Positions 8,439 through 16,200 of a stretch of 64,000 nt of DNA are shown one piece after another. Position numbers and translations under genes: made by a program. The notes under the pieces were generated by a model. That model was not told the origin of the DNA. It did no database searches and saw nothing but the letters and a program-made list of their open reading frames with translations. The stretch lies in contig NZ_MPVN01000004.1 of the NCBI RefSeq assembly GCF_001955535.1, forward strand, positions 544,034 to 608,033, read 5' to 3'. The stretch is from Paenibacillus sp. FSL H7-0326 (GTDB taxonomy: Bacteria; Bacillota; Bacilli; Paenibacillales; Paenibacillaceae). Position 1 is the stretch's first letter. Each line of letters starts with the position of its first letter.

Positions 8439-8452
8439 AGAGGTGAATTGTT

Positions 8453-9196
8453 GTGATTACAGGTAACCGTGAGCTTAACAGCGATTGGAAAAGTGACGTC
8501 AGAATGATTGGCGAAGGGGAGTCAGCTGGAGGAGCATTTCGGAAAATAAGCATTATGGGTCAAGGCCGAATTGAAGGGGATGCGAGCTGCGAGCTGTTTC
8601 GCTGTATGGGGGACGCCTCTGTACAAGGGCAATTAGATGCATCCTCATTCAAACTGTTGGGAAATGTGCATATAAAAGGCGGATTATCCGGTGATTCCGC
8701 ATCAACGCTGGGGGAGCTTCGTGTAGATGGAACATTGCAGATTCGTCATATGAAGCTGCTCGGGGCAATGAAAGTAGGACAGAATCTTCGCGGTGAGAAG
8801 CTGAAATGCTCAGGGCAGCTGCAAATTCACGGGGACTGTATCTCTGAAGAAGTGCGCATACGAGGTGTGATTACGGCAGAAGGAGCCGTGAACGCGGAGC
8901 ATATTCGAATTAAACTGAATGGTCCGAGTCGTGCAAGGGAATTATGCGGGGCACAGATTGATGTTGGGCAGGCGTTTTTATCCTGGTTTCCGCGCTTCCT
9001 TAGTAAGGGAGTCAACAAGACCCTGTCGGCTGATCTGATTGAGGGTGATAACATCAGGCTTGAGCATGTGGAGGCAAAGGTTGTGCGAGGACGGCGAGTC
9101 ACGATTGGTCCAGGCTGCCGGATCGGGCTGGTTGAATATACGGAGAAATACAAGGAGCATCCCACTGCGAAGGTAGACAAGAGCTTGCGTCGCTAA
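8453..9196 (+). CDS. yhbF: Bactofilin, BacF/YhbF type
   Basis: This is the second bactofilin of the operon, 247 residues, 14 bp after the first. Repeated strands (GRIEGDASCELFRCMGDASV, LLGNVHIKGGL, LKCSGQLQIHGDC) form the beta-helix core. The tail IEGDNIRLEHVEAKVVRG...TIGPGCRIGLVEYTEKY closely matches the tail of the first bactofilin. The start is GTG 8453, with AGAGGTGA a few bases upstream. The two proteins probably co-polymerise at the membrane, as shown for the B. subtilis pair. A terminator follows. Confidence 0.84.
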   Translation: MITGNRELNSDWKSDVRMIGEGESAGGAFRKISIMGQGRIEGDASCELFRCMGDASVQGQLDASSFKLLGNVHIKGGLSGDSASTLGELRVDGTLQIRHMKLLGAMKVGQNLRGEKLKCSGQLQIHGDCISEEVRIRGVITAEGAVNAEHIRIKLNGPSRARELCGAQIDVGQAFLSWFPRFLSKGVNKTLSADLIEGDNIRLEHVEAKVVRGRRVTIGPGCRIGLVEYTEKYKEHPTAKVDKSLRR

Positions 9197-9252
9197 AAAT
9201 AGGATGCAATGAACTCAAGAACTAAAAGCGCTCAGGAACTGAAGACTCATGG

Positions 9253-9292
9253 ACTCATGAACCTGCATCTTACAGGCCCATGAGTTTTTTTG
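9253..9292 (+). terminator. Intrinsic terminator of the bactofilin operon
   Basis: ACTCATG..CCTG at 9253-9265 pairs with CAGG..CATGAGT at 9273-9285 (two internal mismatches), with a 7-nt loop followed by a run of eight T. Confidence 0.8.
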
Positions 9293-9349
9293 TTTATTTA
9301 AAAGGCTTCAAAGAATAGGGCAGAAGCTCCTGCAGCTCACAAATCAACA

Positions 9350-10819
9350 TCAATCTCCGATGGCTCCCTGTGTACGTATACCGTCCTCGACCGGAGGAGC
9401 AGGGTCAAATGGCGCAGGTTCTGAGCGGTCTTCTGTCTCAGAGGAAGGGTTGTCTGGATTGGCTGCAATTAGACGCGCTTGTGGACGATAGGTGTCCTTG
9501 GAGATCAGAGTGCGGGAGACGATAGCGCCATCGATTCGTTTAATCTGATAGGTCTCCACAATATATCCCGGTGCTCCTTCTTGGACTACGGCCTGCGTAT
9601 TTACCGGCAGAGAAGAGTCATTCGTAAACTCTGTGGGTGCAGGGAGTGTTTCAAGGAGAAGTGTTTCGAGCTCATAGGTTACATTCTCCGGCATGGTTCC
9701 AAAAAACTTTACAACCAGCTCGCGATTCTTAATCTCTGCTTTGATCAGCAGCGATTTGCCCGTAGTATTCTTGAATCTGAAATTGATGTAGTCCGTCGCG
9801 AACGTAGCATCAAGGCCTTTGGGCATATAACTGACCGGCAGTGAATGATTTCTCCGTTCCACAATGTGAAGCCCTGTTCTGAGTGCCGCATTATAGAGGG
9901 TGCTTGAGACCTGGCAGATGCCCCCGCCGATACCTGGAACAAGCTCTCCGCCTACAATGACAGGGGCTTCCTTGAAGCCGCTGTCCTTCTCTGCCTTCTT
10001 GACAATTTGTCCATAGTTGAGCTCATCTCCCGGCTTAAGTATCATACCATCCACCGCTTTGGCGGCAGCCGTTACGTTGTAGGTTCTACCTTCTCCGCTC
10101 GTGCCGAGTGGGGTAGAGACTTGAATGATTTTTCGCTGAATGCCAGACTGTCTAAGAGAGTCAATTGTTACCGAGGGGTTCATCACTTGGAGGGGAAGGT
10201 CGATAACAATAGTAGGTCTGGGTTCTATTGGATTCATAAGTCGTGTGAAATCGGCCGGAACAGCATGTTCTATACGCCGGGTCATCTCCGTCCAGTGAAT
10301 CCTGTTCGCGCTGTGCTCAGGTATAAACTCGATTTCATCCAGTTTCGTAATAAGGACCTTAGCAGGAATCAAGTCACCAAATTCAGATTGTTCCCAGGCA
10401 GGAGACAGATAGCTTCGCAATTTAGCACGATCATAGCTGTAGGAGATGCTCCAGTCTTTTTGAAAACGAAGTCGGTTGAAGAGTCTTTGAACCATGTTTC
10501 CTTCGGACAGACCCGCTGCGGCCTGTTTAAACTCATTCGCGTTATACCTCACTCCGGCATGCTGCAGTGTCAGCTTGGGGGTGGATAGGGTGCGATTGCC
10601 TTCCTTTAGCTGTAGAGGCAGGTCTTCTAATGCCTGGAGCTTCTGATCAAGCTCACGAATTACTGAAGGGATATCTTGGCCGCCGACAGCCCAGCCGGAG
10701 ATGGTTACTTTTGACGGGAGCTTCGCTTGATGAGTATACATATAAATCCACACCAAAAGGGTGGTGAAAAAGAGAGCAAATAGCACAGAAATGATGGCGA
10801 AAGTGTGAATTTTTTTCAT
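9350..10819 (-). CDS. VanW-family protein, membrane-anchored (YoaR-like)
   Basis: This 489-residue protein has an N-terminal membrane segment (residues ~7-29) and then an extracellular part. Residues ~35-230 resemble the putative peptidoglycan-binding domain often found before VanW. Residues ~240-365 are the VanW domain, with LKPGDELNYGQIV, GGELVPGIGGGICQVSSTLY and RRNHSLPVSYMPKGLDAT. VanW is an accessory protein in some vancomycin clusters, but the domain is widespread and its activity is not established, so no resistance role should be read from it. The C-terminus is rich in Pro, Ser and acidic residues. AAGGAG lies before ATG 10819. It is divergent from ftsE and shares a WalR-type site with it. 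Confidence 0.8.
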   Translation of the reverse strand: MKKIHTFAIISVLFALFFTTLLVWIYMYTHQAKLPSKVTISGWAVGGQDIPSVIRELDQKLQALEDLPLQLKEGNRTLSTPKLTLQHAGVRYNANEFKQAAAGLSEGNMVQRLFNRLRFQKDWSISYSYDRAKLRSYLSPAWEQSEFGDLIPAKVLITKLDEIEFIPEHSANRIHWTEMTRRIEHAVPADFTRLMNPIEPRPTIVIDLPLQVMNPSVTIDSLRQSGIQRKIIQVSTPLGTSGEGRTYNVTAAAKAVDGMILKPGDELNYGQIVKKAEKDSGFKEAPVIVGGELVPGIGGGICQVSSTLYNAALRTGLHIVERRNHSLPVSYMPKGLDATFATDYINFRFKNTTGKSLLIKAEIKNRELVVKFFGTMPENVTYELETLLLETLPAPTEFTNDSSLPVNTQAVVQEGAPGYIVETYQIKRIDGAIVSRTLISKDTYRPQARLIAANPDNPSSETEDRSEPAPFDPAPPVEDGIRTQGAIGD

Positions 10820-10911
10820 GGGTAACTCCTTTCCTGCTTCTTGTTTCCCCGGATTACAAACACTTTACATGTATATGTTCCGGAAGCGGAAATCTTTCGG
10901 CTACTCAAAAG

Positions 10912-10928
10912 GTAACAAATTTGTTACA
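10912..10928 (-). promoter_or_regulatory. WalR (YycF)-type binding site, inside a 16-bp palindrome
   Basis: Read on the minus strand, 10928 to 10912 gives TGTAAC-AAATT-TGTTAC, an exact match to the Bacillus WalR consensus TGTWAH-N5-TGTWAH. On both strands 10912-10927 is a perfect 16-bp palindrome, GTAACAAATTTGTTAC. It lies between vanW and ftsE, ahead of genes for wall hydrolysis, a plausible WalRK target. Binding is not shown. Confidence 0.55.
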
Positions 10929-11023
10929 ATGGGAAACATCTTGATGAAATTCGAGAGATTTTAAAGGAAATCAATGGAAAGTGTCGAAATGATAAAGGCT
11001 ACTATGCAACGGGAAGTGATCAT

Positions 11024-11710
11024 GTGATTGAATTACAGGACGTGTGGAAGACCTATCCGAATGGGGCACATGCCTTGCAAGGTGTGTCGGTAAAGATCGA
11101 CCGCAACGAATTCGTTTATATTGTCGGACCGTCTGGTGCGGGGAAATCGACATTTATGAAGCTCATTTACAGAGAAGAAGTTCCGACAAAAGGACAGATT
11201 TCAGTTAACGGATTTAATATCGGTAAGCTGAAGCATCGCAAAATCCCTTATGTTCGGCGTAATATCGGCGTTATTTTTCAGGATTTCAGACTTCTGCCGA
11301 AGATGACGGCGTATGAGAATGTTGCATTTGCAATGGAGGTTGTTGAAGCGCCGAAGAAACAGATTAAGAAGCGGGTTATGGAAGCCCTGGATCTTGTCGG
11401 ACTTAAGAACAAGGCAGACCGAGAGCCGAACCAGCTGTCAGGCGGGGAGCAGCAGCGTATTGCGATCGCAAGGGCGATCGTGAACAATCCGTCTGTCATC
11501 ATCGCGGACGAGCCTACAGGTAACCTTGACCCTGAGACGTCATGGGGGATTATGCAGCTGCTCGATGAGATCAATTTCCGAGGAACAACAATCGTGATGG
11601 CAACCCATAACCGGGATATTGTAAATACCATGCGTAAGCGGGTTATTGCCATTGAGCAGGGACATATCGTCCGAGACGAAATGAGAGGGGAATACGGCTA
11701 TGAATTTTAG
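11024..11710 (+). CDS. ftsE: Cell division ATP-binding protein FtsE
   Basis: FtsE is the ATPase of the FtsEX complex, an ABC-type mechanotransmitter that activates peptidoglycan hydrolases across the membrane instead of transporting a substrate. The 228 residues carry Walker A GPSGAGKST (residues ~36-44), the Q-loop region IFQDFRLLPKMTAYENVA, signature LSGGEQQRIAIARA and Walker B VIIADEPTGNLDP. The start is GTG 11024 with a modest GGGAAGTGA site. The 3' end overlaps ftsX by 11 bp. A WalR-type site lies about 100 bp upstream. Confidence 0.95.
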   Translation: MIELQDVWKTYPNGAHALQGVSVKIDRNEFVYIVGPSGAGKSTFMKLIYREEVPTKGQISVNGFNIGKLKHRKIPYVRRNIGVIFQDFRLLPKMTAYENVAFAMEVVEAPKKQIKKRVMEALDLVGLKNKADREPNQLSGGEQQRIAIARAIVNNPSVIIADEPTGNLDPETSWGIMQLLDEINFRGTTIVMATHNRDIVNTMRKRVIAIEQGHIVRDEMRGEYGYEF

Positions 11711-12617
11711 TACCTTCTTGCGCCATATGCGGGAAGGGTTCAAGAGCCTATTCCGTAACGGCTGGATGTCCATAGCATCTATTACGTCGATTATTGTCTC
11801 ATTGTTGATTCTAGGCGTGTTCGTTCTGCTCGTGGTGAACGTCAATTCCATGGCGGATCAGGCAGATGACCAAGTGGAGATCAGTACATTCCTGCAGCTT
11901 AATGTAGATGAGGCGCTGCGCGGTAAGCTTCAGGACGAGATTGGAGCCATGCCGGAAGTGAGCAAGATTGAATTTGTTCCTAAAGAGCAAGGCTTGGCAG
12001 ATTTTAAAGAAGAGCTTGGAGAAGATGGTCAGGAGCTGCTTGAAGGCTTCGACGAGGATAACAATCCTCTCCCGGATACGCTCAGGGTAGAGGTTATTGA
12101 TCCGAGCACAGTCAGCTTTGTAGCTGAGAAGATTGAAGCGCTGAACGAGGAATACCCAGAGCAGCCCATTATGAAAGTGAACTATGGAGAAGACACGGTG
12201 GAGACACTGTTCAAGATCACTCGTCTGATCCGGACGATCGGCGTTGTTTTTGTAGCAGGTCTTGCACTCATGTCCATGTTTTTGATCTCTAACACGATTC
12301 GCGTAACGATCCTGGCACGCCGCCGGGAGATCAGCATCATGAAGCTGGTAGGAGCGACAAACTCCTTTATCCGCTGGCCGTTCTTTGTTGAAGGGGCCTT
12401 GATTGGATTCATTGGATCTATTATTACGATCGCTATACTATTTATCGGATACAACCAGCTGCTGAACTCGATTCAACAAGATATTATCATCCAGATGCTT
12501 GATCTGGTGCCATTGTCCAGTATATGGACTTGGTTTGGCGGATCACTGCTCCTTATGGGAATGCTCGTGGGCATCCTGGGAAGCACGTTGTCTATTCGTA
12601 AATCTTTGAAAGTGTAA
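11700..12617 (+). CDS. ftsX: Cell division protein FtsX
   Basis: FtsX is the membrane subunit of FtsEX. The 305 residues have one N-terminal transmembrane segment (~21-44), an extracellular domain of ~130 residues with the conserved EFVPKEQGLADFKEELG and PLPDTLRVEV stretches, and three C-terminal membrane segments (~175-300) with the NTIRVTILARRREISIMKLV cytoplasmic loop typical of FtsX/MacB permeases. In Bacillus and Streptococcus the extracellular loop contacts CwlO or PcsB; here a matching coiled-coil M23 protein is encoded next. Translation overlaps ftsE. Confidence 0.95.
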   Translation: MNFSTFLRHMREGFKSLFRNGWMSIASITSIIVSLLILGVFVLLVVNVNSMADQADDQVEISTFLQLNVDEALRGKLQDEIGAMPEVSKIEFVPKEQGLADFKEELGEDGQELLEGFDEDNNPLPDTLRVEVIDPSTVSFVAEKIEALNEEYPEQPIMKVNYGEDTVETLFKITRLIRTIGVVFVAGLALMSMFLISNTIRVTILARRREISIMKLVGATNSFIRWPFFVEGALIGFIGSIITIAILFIGYNQLLNSIQQDIIIQMLDLVPLSSIWTWFGGSLLLMGMLVGILGSTLSIRKSLKV

Positions 12618-12660
12618 GGTTTTCATAGTTTTAGTAGTTTGTAGTTTCGTATAATCATGT

Positions 12661-12682
12661 GGCTGTCCTTATCGGGCAGCCC
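12661..12682 (+). terminator. Weak hairpin after ftsX
   Basis: GGCTGTCC and GGGCAGCC pair with one wobble around a short loop. There is no U-tract, so this is at most a partial terminator before the M23 hydrolase gene. Confidence 0.35.
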
Positions 12683-12750
12683 TTAAGTAAGAACATAACT
12701 CGTCATGGATTGATATATAAAATACTTACGAAGAAGGATGGGAAACGAAC

Positions 12751-14058
12751 TTGAAAAAGACGGCCACTGCAATAGCGTTAAGTTTACTTACAGCCACAGT
12801 GCTTAGTCCTGGATACGGAGTCGCTGCATCAAGCATCAGCGATATTGATAAAGAGCTGGATCAGCTGGAACAGCAGTCCGAATCTGCGAAGTCACAGCAA
12901 CAGAAGGCGGAACAGAAGAAGCAGGAAGCAGAACACTACAAGCAGAAGCAAGAAGCCTATCTCGAAGCTATTATGGAACAAATTGAAGCCGTAAGTAATG
13001 AGCTGGCGACCGTGTCTTACCGCATTGAAACTACGGAAGAGAATTTGCGGAACACGAAGAAGGAACTGCAGGCAGCAGAAGAGAGAATTGCAGCCCGCGA
13101 GGAGCTGCTCGAATCGCGTGTTCGTCTGATGTACACAGATGGAACAGTTTCCTATCTGGATGTATTGCTGGCTTCTACAAGCATTTCCGATTTTCTGGAG
13201 CGTGCAGATTCATTGAAGATGATCGTGGATCAGGATCAGAATCTGCTCGTTGAACATAAGAAAGATAAGCAGCTTGTTGTAGACAAGAAGGCAGAACTCG
13301 AACAGCAGTATGCAGAACATAAACGTCTATATGCTGAGAAAAAAGAACGCAAGGCAGAGCTGGATAGTAAAGAGCAAGAGAAACAGACGCTCATTGCAGG
13401 TTATGAGGAAGAAATCCATGTGCATGGCGAGCTTAGCGAGGAACAGGATCGCATGCTCGTAGAGATCGCATCGAAACGTTCAGCACTGGTTCAAGAGAAG
13501 AACAAGCTCAAGGCAGAGCAGGCGGCAGCAGCGGCAAGAGCGAAGGCGGCAGCGGAAGAAGCAGCAAGAAAGGCTGCTCAGAAGAAAGTAGCCAGCTCGA
13601 ACTCCAGCTCCAGCTCTTCTGGTTCTAGCTCTAGCTCAAGTGAAACCATGTCTTCCAGCGGCAGCGGTGTGCTGGGAATGCCGATCTCAGGCGCGCGTAT
13701 CTCCTCAGGTTACGGACCGCGTATTCACCCGATCACAGGTGAGGTTGGTAAGATGCATACCGGTACTGACTTTGCTGCCCCTCAAGGAACAAGCATTTAT
13801 GCCGCTGAAGATGGCGTAGTTATCATGGCAGAATGGTACAGTGGTTATGGCTATACTGTGATAGTCGATCACGGGGATGGACTATGGACGCTGTATGGAC
13901 ACATTCGCGAAGGCGGCATCAAAGTAAGCGAAGGAGATTCGGTGAGCCGTGGTCAAAAGATCGCCGAAGTCGGATCCACAGGAAACTCTACGGGACCTCA
14001 CTTGCACTTTGAGGTTCGTGTGAATGGAAGTACGCAAAACCCGATGAATTATTTGTAA
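12751..14058 (+). CDS. Secreted coiled-coil M23 murein hydrolase, FtsEX partner (PcsB/CwlO/EnvC type)
   Basis: This is a 435-residue secreted protein: signal peptide (~1-26, ending near GVAASS), a long coiled coil (~27-265, rich in E, Q, K) and a Ser/Gly linker (~283-310). The C-terminal M23 peptidase domain (~315-435) has HTGTDFAAP, VDHGDGLWTLYGH and GPHLHFEVRVNG, which supply the zinc ligands and catalytic histidine. The coiled coil plus hydrolase layout is that of EnvC and PcsB. The position directly after ftsEX suggests it is the hydrolase controlled by FtsEX at growth or division sites. B. subtilis CwlO has the same coiled coil but an NlpC/P60 catalytic domain. Start is TTG 12751 after AAGGATGGGA. 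Confidence 0.87.
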   Translation: MKKTATAIALSLLTATVLSPGYGVAASSISDIDKELDQLEQQSESAKSQQQKAEQKKQEAEHYKQKQEAYLEAIMEQIEAVSNELATVSYRIETTEENLRNTKKELQAAEERIAAREELLESRVRLMYTDGTVSYLDVLLASTSISDFLERADSLKMIVDQDQNLLVEHKKDKQLVVDKKAELEQQYAEHKRLYAEKKERKAELDSKEQEKQTLIAGYEEEIHVHGELSEEQDRMLVEIASKRSALVQEKNKLKAEQAAAAARAKAAAEEAARKAAQKKVASSNSSSSSSGSSSSSSETMSSSGSGVLGMPISGARISSGYGPRIHPITGEVGKMHTGTDFAAPQGTSIYAAEDGVVIMAEWYSGYGYTVIVDHGDGLWTLYGHIREGGIKVSEGDSVSRGQKIAEVGSTGNSTGPHLHFEVRVNGSTQNPMNYL

Positions 14059-14124
14059 GCAGAGGTCTATTCTGGACATATTCCGTACAAGCTTTACATA
14101 TACTCTTGCTGGTATATGGTTTTA

Positions 14125-14510
14125 TGTGTGGGGATGAATCAGGCAACGAACATATAGACGATTGACTGAATCATCCGGGGATGATTCAGACAGCGGATAT
14201 ACGAACGATTGTCTGAATCATCCGGGGATGAATCAGGCAACGTAAAGCGTTCGTGTGCTGTTTCATCCACGGATGAAACAATAAGCGCAACACAGTCGTG
14301 CAGTGTTTCATCCAAGGATGAAACAATAAGCGCAACACAGTCGTGCAGTGTTTCATCCTTCAGCGAAATATGATACAAGTAAATAAGGAGCTTGTTTTAT
14401 CCAAGGATGAAACGGATGGCGTAACATAGCCGCCGACGGTTTCATCCAAGGATGAAGCAATAAGCGTGACACGGTCGCGCAGAGTTTCATCCAAGGATGA
14501 AGCCGGGCTC
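14125..14510. repeat. Tandem array of ~45-bp palindromic repeats
   Basis: About eight units fill most of the 518-bp gap before ctpB. The core GTTTCATCC-AA-GGATGAAAC is a 9-bp inverted repeat with a 2-bp centre. Core starts (the tTTCATCC position) fall at 14169, 14216, 14261, 14306, 14351, 14396, 14440 and 14485, a spacing of 45 bp apart from one 47 and one 44 step. The left two units have GAATCATCC-GG-GGATGA-type arms. The unit at 14351 has lost its right arm, and that at 14396 has lost one base. Linkers (AATAAGCGCAACACAG) are also conserved. 45 is a multiple of three, which makes a spurious repetitive reading frame on the minus strand. Confidence 0.85.
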
Positions 14511-14576
14511 TAAGTTGACTTGTATCCTATTTACATCCAAAGCAAGTAAGTCGGAATAGAAAGGGCGGTGACGCTC

Positions 14577-16037
14577 ATGATGAAGAAGCGCTCTGCTATA
14601 CTGCTGGTGGTTCTTGCGCTTCTGGGTGGAAGCTTGCTTACACTCGCTGTTGTAAATTACCCGGGGCTGAACAGCCAGGGCGGAGAAGGGCTGCTTGCCA
14701 GTGTAACCGGCAGCAATCAGAAGAATGAACTGCAGAAGATTGAAACCGCACTTGACCTGATCGAGGCTAACTATTATCAAGATGTGGACCGTACTAAATT
14801 AATTGATGGCGCTATTAATGGAATGATGGAGGCCCTCGGAGATCCTTATTCTAATTACATGGGTCAGGAAACAGCTGCTCAATTCGAAGAATCGATTGAA
14901 GGTTCATTTACAGGTATTGGCGCAGAGGTATCCTCACAGGATGGCAATGTTGTGGTGGTATCACCGATCAAGGGCTCTCCCGCTGAAAAAGCAGGAATAC
15001 GGGCTAAGGACGTGATCCTGTCTGTCAATGGTGAATCTTTGCAGGGGCTTGATCTCAATGATGCCGTCTCCAAGATCCGTGGACCGAAGGGCAGCGAAGC
15101 CAAGGTTCAGGTTCAGCGTTCTGGATCCAATGAGCCGCTCGAGTTCAGTATTATACGAGATGACATTGATCTGGAGACCGTGTATGCGGAGATGAAGGAA
15201 GATGATGTCGGCGTTATTACGATAACGCAGTTCTCTTTGAATACAGCTGAACGGTTCAAGGAGGAGCTTGCTAAGCTTGAAAGCCAGAACATGAAGGGGC
15301 TTGTCATCGACGTTCGTAACAATCCGGGCGGCGTACTGTCTGTCGTCATTGATATCGCAGAGCAGTTTGTTCCTTCTGGAGAACTGATCGTGCAAGTGGA
15401 AGACAAGAACGGAACTCGGGAAACAAATAAGTCCAAAGGTTCAGCGAAGGATTACCCGGTGAGTGTCCTGATGAACAAAGGAAGTGCGAGCGCATCTGAA
15501 ATTTTGGCAGGCGCACTGCAGCAATCCGCTGGAGCGACACTGCTCGGTGAGCATTCCTTCGGTAAAGGAACGGTGCAGACCAGCTTTGAACGTCAGCTTG
15601 GTGACGGAAGTCTTGTGAAGATTACGATAGCCAAGTGGCTTACGCCAAACGGTGATTGGATTCATGAGAAAGGAATTGAGCCTGATATTAGTGTAAGTCA
15701 GCCTGATTATTTCTCCGTGGCACCAATCAATAAGGATAATCTTCCATTGAAGTACGATACCAACAGTACGGACGTGAAGAACGCCCAAACGATGCTCGAG
15801 GGTCTCGGATATAAGACGGATCGCAAAGACGGATATTATGATGATAAGACCGTAGAAGCCGTCAAAGCTTTCCAAAGCTCACAAGGACTGAGCGTGAGCG
15901 GAAATATCAACGAGGAAACGGCTGCAGCACTTGAGACGGCGCTCATTGAACGAATCGGCGATCCTGCATACGATACGCAGCTCAAACAGGCTGTTTCCAA
16001 GATGAAGCAGGAGATCTCTTCAGCAGCGTCGAATTAA
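14577..16037 (+). CDS. ctpB: S41-family carboxyl-terminal processing protease with PDZ and PG-binding domains
   Basis: The 486-residue protein has an N-terminal membrane segment (~4-25), then a PDZ domain (~85-170, with GIGAEVSSQDGNVVVVSPIK). The S41 peptidase domain (~180-370) has MNKGSASASEILAGALQ carrying the catalytic serine and HSFGKGTVQTSF the lysine. The C-terminal peptidoglycan-binding domain (~390-450) reads MLEGLGYKTDRKDGYYDDKT...FQSSQGL. In B. subtilis CtpB acts outside the membrane and cleaves SpoIVFA during sporulation; ctpB lies near ftsEX and minJ there too. A GTG at 14568 is in frame, but AAGGG at 14561-14565 fits ATG 14577 much better. A clear terminator follows. Confidence 0.9.
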   Translation: MMKKRSAILLVVLALLGGSLLTLAVVNYPGLNSQGGEGLLASVTGSNQKNELQKIETALDLIEANYYQDVDRTKLIDGAINGMMEALGDPYSNYMGQETAAQFEESIEGSFTGIGAEVSSQDGNVVVVSPIKGSPAEKAGIRAKDVILSVNGESLQGLDLNDAVSKIRGPKGSEAKVQVQRSGSNEPLEFSIIRDDIDLETVYAEMKEDDVGVITITQFSLNTAERFKEELAKLESQNMKGLVIDVRNNPGGVLSVVIDIAEQFVPSGELIVQVEDKNGTRETNKSKGSAKDYPVSVLMNKGSASASEILAGALQQSAGATLLGEHSFGKGTVQTSFERQLGDGSLVKITIAKWLTPNGDWIHEKGIEPDISVSQPDYFSVAPINKDNLPLKYDTNSTDVKNAQTMLEGLGYKTDRKDGYYDDKTVEAVKAFQSSQGLSVSGNINEETAAALETALIERIGDPAYDTQLKQAVSKMKQEISSAASN

Positions 16038-16106
16038 GAGAGAAAAACGACCCGAACATCAAGCGTTCAGAATAAGTTTTTCTTGTCGATATTAGAAAAA
16101 CAGATG

Positions 16107-16138
16107 AAAGAAGGCTGCTTGTTCAGCCTTCTTTTTTT
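16107..16138 (+). terminator. Intrinsic terminator after ctpB
   Basis: AAGAAGGCTG at 16108-16117 pairs perfectly with CAGCCTTCTT at 16124-16133 around a 6-nt loop, followed by T6. Confidence 0.9.
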
Positions 16139-16200
16139 ACTTGGATCAAGTATTTGGAGAGGGCATGCAGCAGTTGAATTATGAGGGGGCGTGAGCTAAC

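Noticed and set aside
9350..10819. Vancomycin resistance gene
   Set aside because: VanW-domain proteins are common in Firmicutes; no vanRSHAX genes are present.
14139..14378. Minus-strand frame coding a repeated peptide (DETLHDCVALIVSS units)
   Set aside because: It arises from the 45-bp palindromic repeat, whose length is a multiple of three; no ribosome site or family similarity.
14125..14510. CRISPR array
   Set aside because: Linkers between palindromes are themselves repeated, there are no cas genes, and the spacing is contiguous.
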